Virus record (IMG/VR): IMGVR_UViG_3300047560_000921
Location: 124,001 to 188,000 of that record
DNA: 64,000 nucleotides
Direction: 5' to 3' (one strand)
Source: a virus
Positions 50,619 to 59,048 of this stretch are shown here, piece by piece (the first letter of the stretch is position 1; every line of letters starts with the position of its first letter). Below the pieces are notes generated by a model. That model saw nothing but the letters and a program-made list of their open reading frames with translations, had not been told where the DNA came from and did not search any database. Made by a program: the position numbers and the translations under genes.

Positions 50619-50627
50619 TTATTTATC
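50619..50627 (-). promoter_or_regulatory. Late-type promoter core GATAAATAA
   Basis: Minus-strand GATAAATAA overlaps the stop codon of the 50619..51353 gene, about 30 bases upstream of the 50588 ATG. It differs by one base from TATAAATA in the core and matches the version at 38956-38964. Confidence 0.6.
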
Positions 50628-51353
50628 TGTTTCCAAAAGTTCTCTATGTAAGATTACTTTGTAGACATCCATTTCGCTGGCACCAATCATTAGCTTGAGC
50701 ATAAGCAAGTCGCTTTCGTCATTAAAGTACATACTTAATGAATTCCACCAACTAAGCATATCTTGCTTCTTAGGATTTTTATGCAACAAAAGCTCTGCAT
50801 TTCTGCTTAGTTTATAGTCTTTTGAGTCTAAGTTCGCAAAGAAATTAGCTAGATTATCCCTTAAAGATTTAATCTCTGTCGTACCCCTTACTTGTACCTT
50901 ATAACGATATCCTGCACACATGCCCGATTGTTCGAACAATTTGGCTCTGAACAAGGGCGTAGCCATCATATCGCTATCGGCAATTTTAATTTGCTCAATG
51001 CTATACGGTACGTGTACTTCAACAATGTTATCTTTGAACTTTTTCAAGACTGCCCTGGCGTGTGATTCTTCTTCTAGGAAGATACTGATTTTGGAATTTT
51101 CAGTACGGCACCTAATTTTAGTTTCCAATTCCTTTTTACAGAATTTAGAAATGTCGCCGGCCAAATTCCTAGCCTTGTACCAAAGCGAGCGCCTAGAGCT
51201 AGGAGACATTGCCCATACATTCAGCTTTTCATCTTCTTTGGTTTTAACATCATATACTAACTTAAAGCACATGGTTCCAAAGTAAGGGCGTTGCACATAA
51301 TTGTGCGGTACGTTTACGCCCAAGTGGATTACTTTATTTTCGTTTTGACTCAT
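50619..51353 (-). CDS. Hypothetical protein downstream of clpA
   Basis: A 244-residue soluble alpha/beta protein of unknown function (HLGVNVPHNYVQRPYFG at the N-terminus; KIRCRTENSKISIFLEEESH in the middle). It overlaps clpA by 20 bases and so shares the dnaJ-clpA transcript. That placement makes a role as an adaptor or substrate of the phage Clp system possible. Confidence 0.66.
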   Translation of the reverse strand: MSQNENKVIHLGVNVPHNYVQRPYFGTMCFKLVYDVKTKEDEKLNVWAMSPSSRRSLWYKARNLAGDISKFCKKELETKIRCRTENSKISIFLEEESHARAVLKKFKDNIVEVHVPYSIEQIKIADSDMMATPLFRAKLFEQSGMCAGYRYKVQVRGTTEIKSLRDNLANFFANLDSKDYKLSRNAELLLHKNPKKQDMLSWWNSLSMYFNDESDLLMLKLMIGASEMDVYKVILHRELLETDK

Positions 51354-53586
51354 TGAATTTCCAACCAGTTTTAGTGCGAGATAGTTTAATGTTTAGATTT
51401 TTATAATCTGGACTAAACAGGATCTTCTTACTCAGCGGTTGTTTAATTTCAGAAGAAATCAAACGCTTCATAGGTCTCGCACCCATAGCTTCATTATAGC
51501 CATTTTCGATCAGCCAGTCAACTGCCGTGTCGTCCAGTGCAATAGACAAGTTACGTTCCGCAAGTTGTGCGTTCATTTCATTAATAAATTTGCCGACAAT
51601 GTTAACGATAATCTTCTTGTCCAGTTTGTTGAACTTGATAATAGCATCCAAGCGGTTACGAAATTCCGGAGTAAAGAACTTCTTCACAGCGGCATCTTCT
51701 GCACCTTGTACCTTACCAGCACCAAAGCCAATTGCGTTCTTTTCAGCATCGGCGGCACCTAAGTTAGATGTCATAATCAATACAATGTTACGTCCGTTAA
51801 CAGTTTTACCGTCACTGCCAGTAACAATACCTGCATCCATTAACTGTAAGAACACGTTGATAACACTAGGGTGAGCTTTTTCAATTTCGTCTAGCAACAG
51901 AACGCAGTTAGGGTTCTTTTCAATCTCGTTGATAAGTTTACCCGAACCTGCTTGTCCGTCACTATAACCAACATAACCTGGAGGGCTACCAATCAAGCTA
52001 GCTACCTTGTGTTGTTCTTGGTATTCGCTCATGTCAAACCTAATTAGGCTTTGTCCCATTGCTTGTGCCAGTTGTGTTGCCAGTTCAGTTTTACCTGTAC
52101 CAGTTGGGCCCAAGAACAAGAAGCTACCTAGTGGCTTGTTAGGATCTTTCAATCCAGCTTGTGCAATGTACAAGGCATTTAACAGTTCCTCGATAGCATG
52201 ATCCTGTCCATAAACACCTGACTTGAGTTTACCTTCGTAGTCAATCTTGCCCGCTTCTTTGTCATTAACAGTTGTCAGTCGATCCAAGGGAATCTTTGTA
52301 ATACTGCTAATTTCAAATTGAATCTCGGGAACATCAATTACAAGTTTTCTATCTGCTTGAGACTTGATGCGCTGACGTGCGGCACTAGCGTCAATAACGT
52401 CAATGGCCTTGTCTGGCAGTTGCTTGTCCAGCATGTACTTGCTACTAAGTTCAACCGCGGCATCTAAGGCATCAGCAGTAAACTTAATGTTGTGGAACTT
52501 TTCGTAGCTACCAATCAAGCCACGCAGAATTTCTTTACACTGAGCAACAGTAGGTTCTGTAACGTCTAGCTTATAAAAGCGACGATTCATTGCACGATCC
52601 TTTTCAAAGATCTTGCGATACTCTTCGTGTGTTGTGCTACCAATACAACGGATCTTGCCACTGTTCAATGCTGGCTTAATCAAGTTAGCCATATCAGCAG
52701 AGTTATTACCGCCTGATCCTGCACCCATAATCATGTGGATCTCGTCGATGAACAAAATGGCATTGTCGCGTGTTTCTAGGATATCAAGAATGTTTTTCAA
52801 ACGTTCTTCAAAGTCGCCGCGGTACTTAGTACCGGCAAGCAATGCTCCAATATCCAAGCTGAACACTTCGTGACCTTTGAGAAGGTCTGGCACTTGGTCA
52901 TGTACAATCTTATAAGCCAGACCTTCTGCAATAGCAGTTTTACCTACGCCAGGATCGCCTACTAGGACAACGTTGTTTTTCTTACGACGTGCAACAACTT
53001 GCACAAGGTTTTCAATTAGTCCATCGCGTCCAATGACAGCGTCGACTTTGTCTTCCATTGCGGCATCGCACAAGTTTTTGCAATACTTGGCAAGGAACTT
53101 GTCTTCATCTTTGCGATTGCCTTTAGCGCCTGCTTTAGTGGTAGGTGCAGTTTCTTCCTCGACTTCGTTTTGTGACTTGATATAGTCAATCAAACTTTCT
53201 TTTGTAATACCCTGCATGGCCAAGTAGTAAGCGGCATGGCTTTGCTTTTCGCTAAGGATACTTAACAGCACATCTGTTACAGCAATAAAATTGCGGCCAT
53301 TGAACAGGGCTTGTGTAAATGCACGATTGAAGCTACGTTCCAGTGTACTTGTTTTGCGTGGCTTGGCACCTTCTGCCTGCATCTTTTCTTGTACAGCTAA
53401 AAATGTAACTAGCTCTGAGTGTAGCGCAATGGGGTCGCCGCCTAGCTTAGACAACAAGTCTTTAGCAGTGTCGTCTTCTAAAATAGCAAACAGTAAATGT
53501 TCCAGAGTCACATACTCGTGCTTGTTATCAGAGGCTAAGTTAAAAGCCTTGCTAATCATTTCGTGGATCTTATCCTGATCGCTCAT
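51334..53586 (-). CDS. clpA: ClpA-type AAA+ unfoldase with a ClpP-docking IGF loop
   Basis: A 750-residue double AAA+ protein, close to the length of cellular ClpA (758). It has an N-terminal Clp-N-like domain (about 1-140), a first ATPase with GDPGVGKT near 209 and IDEIHMIMGAG, and a second ATPase with GPTGTGKT near 487, VLLLDEIEKAHP and TPEFRNRLD. No ClpB-type middle coiled coil is seen. Between the two, at the ClpP-contact position of ClpA (just before KKFFTPEFRNRLD), is NAIGFGAG, an IGF tripeptide like the ClpX/ClpA loops. It may feed proteins to the host ClpP protease. Coupled by ATGA to dnaJ. Confidence 0.93.
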   Translation of the reverse strand: MSDQDKIHEMISKAFNLASDNKHEYVTLEHLLFAILEDDTAKDLLSKLGGDPIALHSELVTFLAVQEKMQAEGAKPRKTSTLERSFNRAFTQALFNGRNFIAVTDVLLSILSEKQSHAAYYLAMQGITKESLIDYIKSQNEVEEETAPTTKAGAKGNRKDEDKFLAKYCKNLCDAAMEDKVDAVIGRDGLIENLVQVVARRKKNNVVLVGDPGVGKTAIAEGLAYKIVHDQVPDLLKGHEVFSLDIGALLAGTKYRGDFEERLKNILDILETRDNAILFIDEIHMIMGAGSGGNNSADMANLIKPALNSGKIRCIGSTTHEEYRKIFEKDRAMNRRFYKLDVTEPTVAQCKEILRGLIGSYEKFHNIKFTADALDAAVELSSKYMLDKQLPDKAIDVIDASAARQRIKSQADRKLVIDVPEIQFEISSITKIPLDRLTTVNDKEAGKIDYEGKLKSGVYGQDHAIEELLNALYIAQAGLKDPNKPLGSFLFLGPTGTGKTELATQLAQAMGQSLIRFDMSEYQEQHKVASLIGSPPGYVGYSDGQAGSGKLINEIEKNPNCVLLLDEIEKAHPSVINVFLQLMDAGIVTGSDGKTVNGRNIVLIMTSNLGAADAEKNAIGFGAGKVQGAEDAAVKKFFTPEFRNRLDAIIKFNKLDKKIIVNIVGKFINEMNAQLAERNLSIALDDTAVDWLIENGYNEAMGARPMKRLISSEIKQPLSKKILFSPDYKNLNIKLSRTKTGWKFNESKRK

Positions 53587-54407
53587 ACCGTTCCTTTAAG
53601 TTGGTTAATTGTTTTGTTGGAATCTTCTTCCGAGACTGCTGGAATTGAAATGTTCAATTTGACCAACATATCGCCTTTTAATCCATTTGCACCGTAGGGC
53701 ATTCCGTAACCTTTAAGGCGCATGAATGTTCCGTGTTGTGTACCTGGGTTAATCTTCACTTCTAGTATTTTATTATCTATTGTATTAATTTGCAAGTCTC
53801 CGCCTGTCATTGCCGTCCAAACGGAAACTTTTTCAATTATAATCAAATCATTGCCATCACGTTCAAAACGAACATGTGGGCGTTGTCTAATAGTTACATA
53901 TAAGTCTCCCGGCGCCGCGGCACCTACTGCCTTGCTACCCAAACCAGTGTATCTAATTTTGGTTCCGTCTTTGTAATCGTGTGACAGTTTCAATTCCAAA
54001 TCCTGCATGGACATTGACGGAAGCCTCAGTCCTACTGACATTGTTTCACTGTTATACAGTTGCTCTAGGTCTACAGTAATGTCTACATGATAGTCTTGGT
54101 TCCTTGGACGTCCTGGATTTCTGAAGATATGTTCGAATGTGTCAAAGCCCGTGTGAGCTTGTCGTTGTCCAAAAACGCTGGCTAAGTCTTCCCAATTGAA
54201 TGGGCTGTCCCCAGGCCAAGATTGTTGTCCGGCAGACTGTTGATGATTTGGATTGGTAAGGGCTTCGTAGGCCGCTTGAATCTCTTGGAATTTGGCTGTA
54301 TCGCCGCCCTTGTCGGGATGATGCTTGCTAGCCAATTTACGGTAGGCTTTTTTAATTTCATCATCGCTAGCGCCAGGCTGAATGCCTAAAACTTTGTAGT
54401 AGTCCAT
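53583..54407 (-). CDS. dnaJ: DnaJ-type co-chaperone (class B, CbpA-like)
   Basis: A 274-residue protein with an N-terminal J domain (YYKVLGIQPGASDDEIKKAY and HHPDKGGD, HPD near 31-33), a Gly/Pro/Gln linker, and two beta-barrel client domains (VDITVDLEQLYNSETMSV and GDLQINTIDNKILEVKI then GYGMPYG). The zinc-finger domain of class A is missing. It would stimulate host DnaK; coupling to the phage ClpA suggests refolding or hand-over of clients to the unfoldase. Confidence 0.92.
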   Translation of the reverse strand: MDYYKVLGIQPGASDDEIKKAYRKLASKHHPDKGGDTAKFQEIQAAYEALTNPNHQQSAGQQSWPGDSPFNWEDLASVFGQRQAHTGFDTFEHIFRNPGRPRNQDYHVDITVDLEQLYNSETMSVGLRLPSMSMQDLELKLSHDYKDGTKIRYTGLGSKAVGAAAPGDLYVTIRQRPHVRFERDGNDLIIIEKVSVWTAMTGGDLQINTIDNKILEVKINPGTQHGTFMRLKGYGMPYGANGLKGDMLVKLNISIPAVSEEDSNKTINQLKGTV

Positions 54408-54415
54408 GTTCTTAT

Positions 54416-54444
54416 ATTCTACTACTTATTGGCATTAATGTCAA
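54416..54444 (-). promoter_or_regulatory. Sigma70-type promoter of dnaJ-clpA
   Basis: Minus strand: TTGACA (54439-54444), 17-base spacer, TAGAAT (54416-54421), 8 bases, ATG at 54407. Box sequences and spacing are identical to the promoter of the radical SAM array. The predicted leader is only about 2 bases. Confidence 0.82.
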
Positions 54445-54456
54445 TTTTCGATGTTG

Positions 54457-54684
54457 TCAAAAATCAAACAGTCCTTTTCGCTTTTCGGTTTCAATGATGA
54501 ACTCTTTGGCGATTCGTGATCCTTCAAGACGTACACTTGGATCTGGACTGCCTAGCATTTCGTTTATCAATGCAATTTTGGCCATCTTCTCCATAGTGCG
54601 GTCTCTGGAAATGGATTTGTCAGTGTCAGTTGTAGAGCAACCAACTAATAAGAGTACAGTTAGTGCAACAATGTAACTTTTCAT
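54457..54684 (-). CDS. Small lipoprotein downstream of the spanins
   Basis: A 75-residue protein with a signal peptide and lipobox (LTVLLLVGCSTTD, Cys near residue 16) followed by a charged helical tail. The ATG at 54684 overlaps the o-spanin stop (ATGA); a longer frame upstream adds a basic extension without a signal. It may be a third lysis component or an outer-membrane lipoprotein. Confidence 0.75.
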   Translation of the reverse strand: MKSYIVALTVLLLVGCSTTDTDKSISRDRTMEKMAKIALINEMLGSPDPSVRLEGSRIAKEFIIETEKRKGLFDF

Positions 54685-54947
54685 TTTACGCTTTCGTAAA
54701 TCTTTTTCTGTTCGTTGTACCATTCTTGCCAACCATCAACTTTGGTTGAGCATTCGTAATACAATGTATAATTTTGGACAATGACTTTGAGCATTTCGGT
54801 TATCGCAACACTATCGCCGTCAATCTTTTTTAAACGTTCGCAACGTTCCTTTAGAACTTCAGGAGCATCTGGAAACTTTTGCTTAATGGGAGCAGTGCCA
54901 AAGCACCCGGTTAGTAGTAGTGCTGTGAGTAATACTGCGTATTTCAT
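54681..54947 (-). CDS. Outer-membrane spanin (Rz1-like lipoprotein)
   Basis: An 88-residue lipoprotein with lipobox LLLTGCFGT (Cys near residue 15) and a PDAPEVLKERCERLKK segment typical of o-spanins. The o-spanin is anchored by lipid in the outer membrane and pairs with the i-spanin to fuse the membranes at lysis. It follows the i-spanin gene with an ATGA overlap. The remaining Cys residues (near 36 and 67) may form disulfides. Confidence 0.82.
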   Translation of the reverse strand: MKYAVLLTALLLTGCFGTAPIKQKFPDAPEVLKERCERLKKIDGDSVAITEMLKVIVQNYTLYYECSTKVDGWQEWYNEQKKIYESVK

Positions 54948-55453
54948 TTCTTACCCTCCGCGGCACGGTTAACTTCGTTTATAAAATCCGGAGGAGTTGT
55001 AGCCTTGTTATGCTCATCAATGATAAGTTTAGGCACTGGACAGTGTTCTACGTATTTGACAATTTCTTTGTCCTGAGTTACAACACGGTCAATGTATTCG
55101 ATTTGTGTCTTAGCACGTTCTTTAACTACTTTGACTTTTTCGACTACACGCTCTTGTATCTCTACATTCTTCTCGCCAGATTTTTCTTCTGCTAGTTTTA
55201 ATTGCTCTTCTAGGTTGCGTACTTTATCACGCCAAGCCATTTCTACATCAATGCCGCCGCGGAACCAAACACCTGCAACTAGTAAAACAATACCAAGGGG
55301 TTTTAGAACTTCGACATATTTGCCGTAGAAAGGAATCCATCGACCTAGCCAGCCTGCAAATAGGCCAGTTAGTCCTGCAATAATTGTAACCCAGCAGATA
55401 ATGCTTAACGCACTATCAGGGATTAAGCTGATCATCCATTGAATCTGCCACAT
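54944..55453 (-). CDS. Inner-membrane spanin (Rz-like)
   Basis: A 169-residue protein with two hydrophobic stretches (about 16-36, LSIICWVTIIAGLTGLF, and 51-63, LGIVLLVAGVWF), then a long charged coiled coil (about 70-130) and a C-terminal CPVPKLIIDEHNKATT segment, the typical end of Rz-type i-spanins. It spans the periplasm and pairs with the downstream o-spanin. It has one more hydrophobic segment than the classic single-span layout. Confidence 0.82.
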   Translation of the reverse strand: MWQIQWMISLIPDSALSIICWVTIIAGLTGLFAGWLGRWIPFYGKYVEVLKPLGIVLLVAGVWFRGGIDVEMAWRDKVRNLEEQLKLAEEKSGEKNVEIQERVVEKVKVVKERAKTQIEYIDRVVTQDKEIVKYVEHCPVPKLIIDEHNKATTPPDFINEVNRAAEGKK

Positions 55454-55454
55454 G

Positions 55455-55673
55455 TTATCTCCGTCTGTATGTGATGCGCCCTTTACTTAAATCGTAAGGA
55501 CTAATCTCAACAGTAACCTTGTCGTTAAGGCTAACATTGATATTATTTTTACGCATCCTACCATTTATTGTAGCTAGTAGTAAATGGCCATTTTCTAATT
55601 TTACTCTAAACATTGCGTTTGGTAAAACTTCTACTACTTGTCCGTCTGCCTGTATTAAATCTTCTTTACTCAT
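55455..55673 (-). CDS. infA: Translation initiation factor IF-1
   Basis: A 72-residue S1-like OB-fold protein, the same length as E. coli IF-1 and with matching segments ([20 protein letters not shown] near 13-32, given here in parts: [16 protein letters not shown]; then MRKNNINV and [13 protein letters not shown]). IF-1 binds the ribosomal A site and works with IF-2 and IF-3 at initiation. It follows a 174-residue phage gene by 1 base overlap and precedes the spanin operon by 1 base. Phage IF-1 genes are unusual; it may bias host ribosomes. Confidence 0.92.
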   Translation of the reverse strand: MSKEDLIQADGQVVEVLPNAMFRVKLENGHLLLATINGRMRKNNINVSLNDKVTVEISPYDLSKGRITYRRR

Positions 55674-56197
55674 TAGTAGTTAAGCAAAAACTTAATTCTC
55701 TTTCTAAGTTTTTCTCTCTCTGCTTCATCTAAGTTGTGTCCATATAAGTGAGGCATTTGCGGCACCGTTGCTTCAAATTTTTCACGTTCCCACTTATACT
55801 TTTGGCTATGCGTATACGGTATAAACTCCCAGTCGGTAATGTTCGTAATATTACCGGCGTCACGGAGAATGTTGTCTACAGTATCAAACATATTGCGATT
55901 ACGCTTCAATTCGATGAACACAATAAAGTTACCGGTTTCATCTGGAGCTGGACTGTAATCGCAGTCATGAATACTATAATTGCCTTTGTCGATAAAGTCA
56001 ACTAAATCACTGGCTGCACCTTCTTCTTTGGCGGTCAAACTAACAACAACTGTTCGTTTCTCGTCGCCAAATTTTGGTTGGTAAGCATCTACTAGTAAAG
56101 TAGGGAAAATCATTTTGTGTAAATCGCCCTCGAATAAACTTTCGTTTAACTGACGGATTTTATTACGCAATTTATAAAGTAAGCTGTTATTGTTCAT
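55673..56197 (-). CDS. Hypothetical phage protein upstream of IF-1
   Basis: A 174-residue protein of unknown function. It has an N-terminal helix ([17 protein letters not shown]), a central beta-rich domain ([33 protein letters not shown]) and a charged C-terminal helix. It is translationally coupled to infA (stop/start share a base) and 2 bases from the upstream gene. Confidence 0.66.
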   Translation of the reverse strand: MNNNSLLYKLRNKIRQLNESLFEGDLHKMIFPTLLVDAYQPKFGDEKRTVVVSLTAKEEGAASDLVDFIDKGNYSIHDCDYSPAPDETGNFIVFIELKRNRNMFDTVDNILRDAGNITNITDWEFIPYTHSQKYKWEREKFEATVPQMPHLYGHNLDEAEREKLRKRIKFLLNY

Positions 56198-56199
56198 AA

Positions 56200-56805
56200 T
56201 TATTGTTGCGGGGCTTGTTCGGGAGCCGGTGCTTGAGCTTGTGTGGCAGCACCTTGACCTTGTTGGCCTGCTTGTTCTGCACCTTGCTCTTCAGCATTGC
56301 CTTTAACGGCTTCTTCTCCGTCCAGGCCTTGATCGTATGCATCGTCTACGGCATCTTCGTCGATTTCATCAGTGTCGACAGCACCAGTGTTGAATGTTTC
56401 TTCGTCGATAAATCTACGAGGCATTTCAATGGTAATTAACCATACTTTTTGAGTGTCAGTTTTTGGGATTCGCTTGCCTTCACCATTTTCTTCCAGGTCC
56501 TGGGGGGTTTTGATTTTCCTAGGAACTAGGTATTCTGCTTTTTTATATTCTACATGGCAGTCGTATTTTGTCAGGCGGTCGGCACCGCTTGGGTCAGGCA
56601 TCAATTTGTAAGGGTACATTAGTGTGCAAGTTACCCAATATCTGCTTAGTTTTGGACCTTCGACAATCTCGCCGTATTTCCAGTTTTTAAACCCATATAG
56701 GTTAACAGTGTCTAGCATGTTCTCAAATTCCATAAGAACATCTAGCACCGTTTTGCTACCTAAAATGTAGTCTAAATTTTTATCAATTTCTTTTTGATGT
56801 GGCAT
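56200..56805 (-). CDS. Hypothetical protein with acidic Gln/Ala/Pro tail
   Basis: A 201-residue protein. Residues 1-135 are structured (LDTVNLYGFKNWKYGEIVEG; SRYWVTCTLMYPYKLMP); 136-201 are acidic and then Gln/Ala/Pro-rich (APAPEQAPQQ), an apparently disordered tail. No family recognised. It has a late-type GGATAAATAG box about 40 bases upstream, so it may be a late assembly or head protein. Confidence 0.68.
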   Translation of the reverse strand: MPHQKEIDKNLDYILGSKTVLDVLMEFENMLDTVNLYGFKNWKYGEIVEGPKLSRYWVTCTLMYPYKLMPDPSGADRLTKYDCHVEYKKAEYLVPRKIKTPQDLEENGEGKRIPKTDTQKVWLITIEMPRRFIDEETFNTGAVDTDEIDEDAVDDAYDQGLDGEEAVKGNAEEQGAEQAGQQGQGAATQAQAPAPEQAPQQ

Positions 56806-56941
56806 GTTAATCCGTAATAATATACATTTCTATTTATCCTACTCGATTACATGCCTAGTTAGATAAACAGAAATCGAGTTAAATACTTTTGGGTGCTTGC
56901 ATCCTATAGTAAGCATCCTTTACTAAAATTGGAGGTCGACA
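56806..56941. promoter_or_regulatory. Divergent control region with two hairpins before phoH
   Basis: Minus strand: a late-type GGATAAATAG box (56838-56847) toward the 56200..56805 gene. Plus strand: an 8-base stem ACTCGATT/AATCGAGT (56841-56848 and 56872-56879), then TTAAATAC, then GGGTGCTT/AAGCATCC (56891-56898 and 56911-56918, one G-T pair), whose loop holds TATAGT, then GGAGG (56930-56934) and the TTG start. The second hairpin may regulate phoH, or host its -10 box. Confidence 0.55.
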
Positions 56942-57661
56942 TTGGCTAAACGTAATAGAAAACCTGTTCTCGAACAACAGGGTGTAATTGAGTTAGACGT
57001 TTATCGCAGAGAGCGTAACAGAGAAGTAGAAATCCTCCCAAGAAACTTAAAGCAAGAGCAATACGTAGATCTATTAGAAAATCGCAAAAAGCCCATTGTA
57101 ATCGCACTAGGGCCAGCAGGAACGGGCAAAACCTTACTAGCCTGCTTATATGCAATTCAAGAACTAAAAGCAGGACGTTGTAAAAAACTAGTTATAACTC
57201 GTCCAGCAGTTAGCGTTGATGAACAGCACGGTTTTCTCCCAGGCACTTTGGAACAAAAGATGGATCCTTGGACCCGTCCTATATTCGACGTCTTCGAAGA
57301 ATATTGGTCAATCAAAACTATCGCTTACATGTTAGAGGAAAAAACAATAGAAATTTGTCCACTAGCATATATGCGCGGTCGTACATTTAAAGATGCAATC
57401 ATCATTGCTGACGAAATGCAAAACGCAACACAAAGTCAGATGAAGATGTTACTAACCCGCATTGGTGACAGAAGTAAAATTATCGCCACAGGAGATTTGG
57501 CACAACACGACAGAGGCTACGAAGAAAACGGCCTTTGGGACTTTGTTCAACGAATGGAACAAACTCGTAGTGATATGATTGGCAGTGTACAGTTCGGACA
57601 CAAGGAAATCGAACGTCACCCTGCCGTAGCAGAAATTCTAAGGATTTACGACGAAGAATAA
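56942..57661 (+). CDS. phoH: PhoH-like ATPase
   Basis: A 239-residue protein with Walker A GPAGTGKTLLACLYAIQEL near 58-76, RPAVSVDEQHGFLPG and Walker B IIADEMQNAT near 155. The start is TTG at 56942, set by GGAGG 7 bases upstream; no in-frame ATG with a ribosome site is nearby. PhoH-like proteins are frequent in marine phages and bind ATP; recent work links them to RNA metabolism, but this one's role is unproved. It is a lone plus-strand gene ending in a 16-base overlap with the oxygenase gene on the other strand. Confidence 0.9.
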   Translation: MAKRNRKPVLEQQGVIELDVYRRERNREVEILPRNLKQEQYVDLLENRKKPIVIALGPAGTGKTLLACLYAIQELKAGRCKKLVITRPAVSVDEQHGFLPGTLEQKMDPWTRPIFDVFEEYWSIKTIAYMLEEKTIEICPLAYMRGRTFKDAIIIADEMQNATQSQMKMLLTRIGDRSKIIATGDLAQHDRGYEENGLWDFVQRMEQTRSDMIGSVQFGHKEIERHPAVAEILRIYDEE

Positions 57662-58437
57662 ATCGCTTTGAGGTTAGTCTTTTCTAACCACTCATCACTA
57701 AAGACGCCATCCACTCTTAAGCTAAAAGCCGCAAGTGGGTGGCTGTCACTTCCATGCCAGTTACTAGTATCAAACATTGCAGTTTGATTTTTAATGTAAT
57801 GCTTATCTCCAGTTTGCCCGTCTAATATATAAAACTGTTTGCGTTCAGGAAACAAATTAATCCAAATAAACTGATCTGGCTTAGCAGGCTTTTTATCTGG
57901 ACTCCAGTCTCTGTGCAAGCCACATCCTTGTCCTTCATCGTTGTAAAAGATAATAATGCGACCTTGATCTTTAAAGATACCTTGTGCATTAACCCAATCT
58001 AAAATAGGTTGAAAGTCTTTTGCCCACGGAGTAAATGCAGTTGCTTCGCCTTTATCTTTATCAATATATCTGTTACCCACAATGTATCTCAGCATCATGC
58101 AGTTGCCTAGACCCATACTAGGTGTAACTAGTTTCATATAAGCATAGGCCAAGGGATAGTTTTCTTTGGCCAAGGGATTAGCAGTAGGCCATAATGGGCT
58201 TAGTTTGTTAGTAGCATGGTCCTTTAAGGCATCGCTTAACTCTCTATAAGGATGCTTGGGCACATACGGTTCGCTACCATCAGGCCAGTTAAGTGGATCG
58301 CCTGCTGTTGCTGGTAACAGTCTACCATAGTTTCTTGCAAAGGCCAAGCAAGTGGCTTCTTTGAGTTTGTTCAGGCCTGTAATGTCAACATGCTGATCAA
58401 ATCCAGCATAGGCGTGTCCGTTAATTGTCTGTATCAT
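57646..58437 (-). CDS. AlkB-like 2OG-Fe(II) oxygenase
   Basis: A 263-residue dioxygenase with HxD in GCGLHRDWSPD near residue 190 and the distal His plus Arg in NWHGSDSHPLAAFSLRVDG near 235-253. These, with the jelly-roll strands RIIIFYNDEGQG and QFIWINLFPERKQFYIL, fit AlkB-type enzymes that remove or add groups by O2-dependent oxidation. The substrate might be DNA, but the DNA-binding residues cannot be judged. Start ATG at 58437 is used because a longer frame reads into the HAD gene. It overlaps the HAD gene by 17 bases. Confidence 0.8.
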   Translation of the reverse strand: MIQTINGHAYAGFDQHVDITGLNKLKEATCLAFARNYGRLLPATAGDPLNWPDGSEPYVPKHPYRELSDALKDHATNKLSPLWPTANPLAKENYPLAYAYMKLVTPSMGLGNCMMLRYIVGNRYIDKDKGEATAFTPWAKDFQPILDWVNAQGIFKDQGRIIIFYNDEGQGCGLHRDWSPDKKPAKPDQFIWINLFPERKQFYILDGQTGDKHYIKNQTAMFDTSNWHGSDSHPLAAFSLRVDGVFSDEWLEKTNLKAIYSSS

Positions 58438-59014
58438 TGGTGATAATTTCGTAAATCTGTTTCCAGTTTTTAACCCTAGGGATAGCTGGATCTTCGTAGT
58501 CCATATTATGGCCATGCTCTACAAGCAAACTATTTAATCCTAAGCTGGTACCTACTTGACAGTTTACAATTTTATCTTCGATCCACCACAAGCCGCTACC
58601 TCGGTAAGGTTCAAGGGCTTCGTCCTTGTCTGCACCTGTGTCTAAGTATACAAACTTTTCAAAAGCAGTTGGGCCAAATAACTTTTGCAAGTTCATTTTT
58701 CTAAGCTCTTGTGCAGCCGGATCCTTGCTCAAGCTGGTAATGCAATGAAACACATATCCGTGTTCTTCATGCAGTCGTTTAACATAGTACATACTGTCTC
58801 GCAGTGCTGGCAAGAAGCCAATACTAGCCGACTCATTAAAAATCTTAATTAGTTTCTTGCCTTGGTCTCGGTCAATGCCATATCGTTTGCCAATGTCGTA
58901 TTTGAAAGCGCCACCTTCGACTTTGTTAAAGCCATGTGTACGCATCCAAACATCAAATGCGTACTCCCAGTCAAGTAGTACACCGTCTGCGTCTGTAAGG
59001 ATAATTTTGTTCAT
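58421..59014 (-). CDS. HAD-superfamily 5'-nucleotidase-like protein
   Basis: A 197-residue HAD-fold hydrolase. Motif I is ILTDADGVLLDW (DxDG) near residue 4-15, motif II CITSLS near 92 and motif IV GLWWIEDK near 145. This layout matches 5'(3')-deoxyribonucleotidases, which remove phosphate from deoxynucleotides. The ATG at 59014 is preferred over 59029 because the sigma70 -10 box ends 5 bases before it. It is coupled to the AlkB-like gene. Confidence 0.8.
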   Translation of the reverse strand: MNKIILTDADGVLLDWEYAFDVWMRTHGFNKVEGGAFKYDIGKRYGIDRDQGKKLIKIFNESASIGFLPALRDSMYYVKRLHEEHGYVFHCITSLSKDPAAQELRKMNLQKLFGPTAFEKFVYLDTGADKDEALEPYRGSGLWWIEDKIVNCQVGTSLGLNSLLVEHGHNMDYEDPAIPRVKNWKQIYEIITNDTDN

Positions 59015-59019
59015 AAGTA

Positions 59020-59048
59020 ATTGTAACATGAATTCTGAAATATCGCAA
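59020..59048 (-). promoter_or_regulatory. Sigma70-type promoter, leaderless, inside a divergent gene
   Basis: Minus strand: TTGCGA (59043-59048), 17-base spacer, TACAAT (59020-59025), 5 bases (TACTT), ATG of the HAD gene at 59014. The -35 box lies in the first codons of the plus-strand 59028..59942 gene, so the two starts are only 13 bases apart. Confidence 0.65.
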
